Assembly (NCBI GenBank): GCA_027486795.1
Contig: JAIXOI010000038.1
Location: forward strand, 24,305 to 88,304
DNA: 64,000 nucleotides
Direction of reading: 5' to 3'
Source: Sphingobacteriales bacterium
Lineage (GTDB): Bacteria; Bacteroidota; Bacteroidia; Chitinophagales; CAIOSU01
A program made the translations under genes and the position numbers. Under the pieces are notes generated by a model. It was not told where the DNA came from, ran no database searches, and saw only the letters and a list, made by a program, of their open reading frames with translations. This document shows positions 63,301 through 64,000 of this stretch, piece after piece. Each line of letters starts with the position of its first letter. Position 1 is the stretch's first letter.

Positions 63301-63867
63301 AATAAACTTAACCTTTCCACGGGCTTTGATGTGCGCACGCTTCGGGAACATCTATTTCGAGCGCGTTCTAATTTTGTAAAAGATTTTACGGCCATCGCCA
63401 AGGCTACCTTTGGCAACAGGGGTGGCCGAAGTGGCAACTTTGCCGACCGCAACTACGATATACGCTACTATACTGCCGAACCGGAGCTTATTTACTTGTT
63501 CAAGGCCAAATTCCGTATTTCGTTGCAATATGTATATGGCCGGGGGCAAAACGAGCTGGCAGGCGGTGCAGGCGAAAAGACCCAAAACCAGCAAATTACC
63601 ATCGATTCGCGTTATAGCATCGTTACCAAAAGCAGCATAAGCGCTAAGTTTACTTATGCTGCGGTGCAGTATAGCGGCACCGAGAATAGCGCCATTGAGT
63701 TTGCCATGTTGCAAGGCTTGAAAGCGGGCAACAATTTCCTTTGGACATTGGGTTTTGACCGAACATTGGCCAAAAATATCCAACTCAACCTTAGCTACGA
63801 AGGACGCAAAACCGGAGAGGCTAGAATGGTGCATATTGGTAGGGCGCAGATAAGGGCGATATTTTAG
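60319..63867 (+). CDS. Large predicted outer-membrane protein, Bacteroidota-specific
   Basis: 1182 aa from the ATG at 60319, which begins a good signal peptide (MPVLRTISLLLLALAFAG, cut after TRAQQ). A TTG at 60301 is less likely. The N-terminal ~350 residues include DIEVVAALTDNNVPVQPEG, RVFIQITKKPHKLIVGDYEV, then VFVNGKQLVRGSGNDYVIDY and GEITFTPNTIITEDLRVIVEFEYSEQNY, elements also seen in SprA-like and related outer-membrane proteins. The remaining ~700 residues alternate polar and aromatic positions, end in RAQIRAIF with a terminal Phe, and look like a large beta-barrel. There is no T9SS domain. Function is unknown; an assembly or transport role in the outer membrane is inferred. Confidence 0.75.
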   Translation: MPVLRTISLLLLALAFAGATRAQQLSQFRMKMVPVQVDTLQLDSLSLLPNSLMLWNGDLRLDTSAYTIDPVSAKLSWKQKPAVDSVQAIYRVIPLKLDATRQNKDITNLAQNENFLLDPFNYNPNVKGTTGVVDFGNLDYNGSFSRGLSVGNNQSVVLTSSFNLQLQGSLGQDIEVVAALTDNNVPVQPEGNTQTLQEFDRVFIQITKKPHKLIVGDYEVGNPPGHFMKFYRNLQGGQYSGQFSLTDSISIKTQTSLALAKGRFSRNQLPVTEGNQGPYKLTGANGETFIIVMAGTERVFVNGKQLVRGSGNDYVIDYNLGEITFTPNTIITEDLRVIVEFEYSEQNYFRTFVHTYNEVEVTDKLKLRLNFINEADNRNQAVQADLSQEQKQFLADIGDDLSQAQYPGYKPVAFEPNRILYELTDKVINGIVYDSVFVVSVSQEVQLYSVSFAFVGTNSGNYRPANATANGRIFEWIPPVNGVAQGSYEPVILLVTPKRRQMTTLGLDWAPTATDTFILEGAMNNDDLNTFSKKNQGDNIGVATLAGYKRKINFGAPKTVGVFAADSSLVRMEKQQRWYMLAGATHEFVNRNFNPLDRYRPVEFTRNWNLTGQDSSKTDQHLANGGVTLVWNQHGSVGYDLSYYQVTGGVYEGYMHNISSRYDNKGYKLNFRLSLLNAQGSTQDSRFMRPLLTAEKTFYKLKGWRVGGYYEHDNNKRYTAGTNSLLASSFVWTDWRVYVANSVSDTAKYHTKLEYIRRLEWRPETTGDALNLYSASNTWNWTGDWTSNPMHNLSWQATYRRFEDRRSTAQELEEFYLGRVQYGLTVFKGAITSNVLYELGAGQEQRRDFTYLPVPAGEGSYIWNDYNGNGIQEENEFEIATFTNDTMYIRVANPTNEFDPVNITVFNQALNLTPGNVWRGKKGIKGFVAKFNSLTSLQLDRRVFRGVNISPFNPFVFDIDETALVALNANVRNSIFFNRTDTKYNLEYTIQDNRNKLNLSTGFDVRTLREHLFRARSNFVKDFTAIAKATFGNRGGRSGNFADRNYDIRYYTAEPELIYLFKAKFRISLQYVYGRGQNELAGGAGEKTQNQQITIDSRYSIVTKSSISAKFTYAAVQYSGTENSAIEFAMLQGLKAGNNFLWTLGFDRTLAKNIQLNLSYEGRKTGEARMVHIGRAQIRAIF

Positions 63868-64000
63868 ACACAAGACACAACCTGCCTGCCGGCAGGCAGG
63901 GACACAAGACACAAGACACAAGACACAAGACACAAGACACAAGACACAAGACACAAGACACAAGACACAAGACACAAGACACAAGACACAAGACACAAGA
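63864..64000. repeat. Heptanucleotide tandem repeat (ACACAAG) with an embedded 20-bp palindrome
   Basis: The array starts in the TAG stop of the preceding gene (TAGACACAAG), is interrupted at about 63881-63900 by CCTGCCTGCCGGCAGGCAGG, a perfect palindrome, and resumes as about 14 copies of a 7-bp unit to the window end. A shorter tract of the same words is at about 54224-54246. Confidence 0.9.

Noticed and set aside
63352..63996. Minus-strand ORF with repeated SCVLCLV units
   Set aside because: The repeated peptide is just the 7-bp ACACAAG array read on the other strand, and the rest is antisense to the 1182-aa gene.
63864..64000. Possible CRISPR array
   Set aside because: The units are 7 bp with no spacers and no cas genes are present; it is a simple tandem repeat.

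Overview
This window is a chromosomal segment of a Bacteroidota bacterium, probably an environmental Chitinophagales/Sphingobacteriia-type lineage; the order is a guess and the phylum is well supported. The evidence is five very large or secreted proteins with type IX secretion (T9SS) C-terminal sorting domains, SprB-type repeats, promoters of the TTTG-N19-TAnnTTTG type, near absence of Shine-Dalgarno sequences, and many Bacteroidota-only hypothetical proteins. No phage, integrase or CRISPR array is visible. One compact ATPase-TOPRIM gene pair (58.4-60.2 kb) looks like a candidate defence module.

Layout. 0-2.8 kb: end of a penicillin-acylase-family gene, a palindromic repeat cluster, and a secreted cohesin/dockerin-like T9SS protein. 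2.9-10 kb: housekeeping and small genes (helical hypothetical protein, four-helix-bundle S23 protein inside inverted repeats, enoyl-CoA hydratase family protein, folD, orphan antitoxin-like protein, NRDE protein, acetyl-CoA synthetase). 10-12 kb: decayed REP-associated transposase between perfect inverted hairpins, a small membrane-anchored protein and a secreted GH43 glycosidase. 12.3-19 kb: a 2249-aa T9SS cargo protein. 19.1-24 kb: AMP nucleosidase, aat, dprA and a PAS histidine kinase with a stand-alone receiver. 24.2-28.2 kb: a 1333-aa repeat protein. 28.4-37.3 kb: DUF1801, metallophosphatase, gpmI, HD-type protein, acyl-CoA dehydrogenase, secreted alpha/beta hydrolase, sulfotransferase, WbqC and Lrp/AsnC. 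37.4-37.7 kb: an odd tRNA-like RNA gene with its own promoter and terminator. 38.2-48.4 kb: a 3421-aa giant adhesin-like protein.

48.5-50.9 kb: hisG-hisD preceded by a complete transcription attenuator (17-codon leader peptide with three His codons, antiterminator and terminator). 50.9-57.7 kb: YcxB-like protein, PfkB kinase, tRNA-Asn, trmN6, small protein, guanidinium-type SMR exporter, galK-galT and a CDF transporter. 57.8-60.2 kb: Tudor-like hypothetical protein and the TOPRIM/ATPase pair. 60.3-63.9 kb: an 1182-aa predicted outer-membrane protein, followed by a 7-bp tandem repeat running off the end.

Two themes cross the window. First, intergenic spaces hold several families of word-like repeats (AATTTGGAAAT, AATAACCAAT, GACACAA, CTCGTAACTCGCAAC, a 20-bp CCTGCC palindrome). 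Several begin exactly at the stop codon of the upstream gene. Second, much of the coding capacity goes to secreted surface proteins made of tandem beta-sandwich repeats, while no T9SS machinery gene can be named with confidence here.
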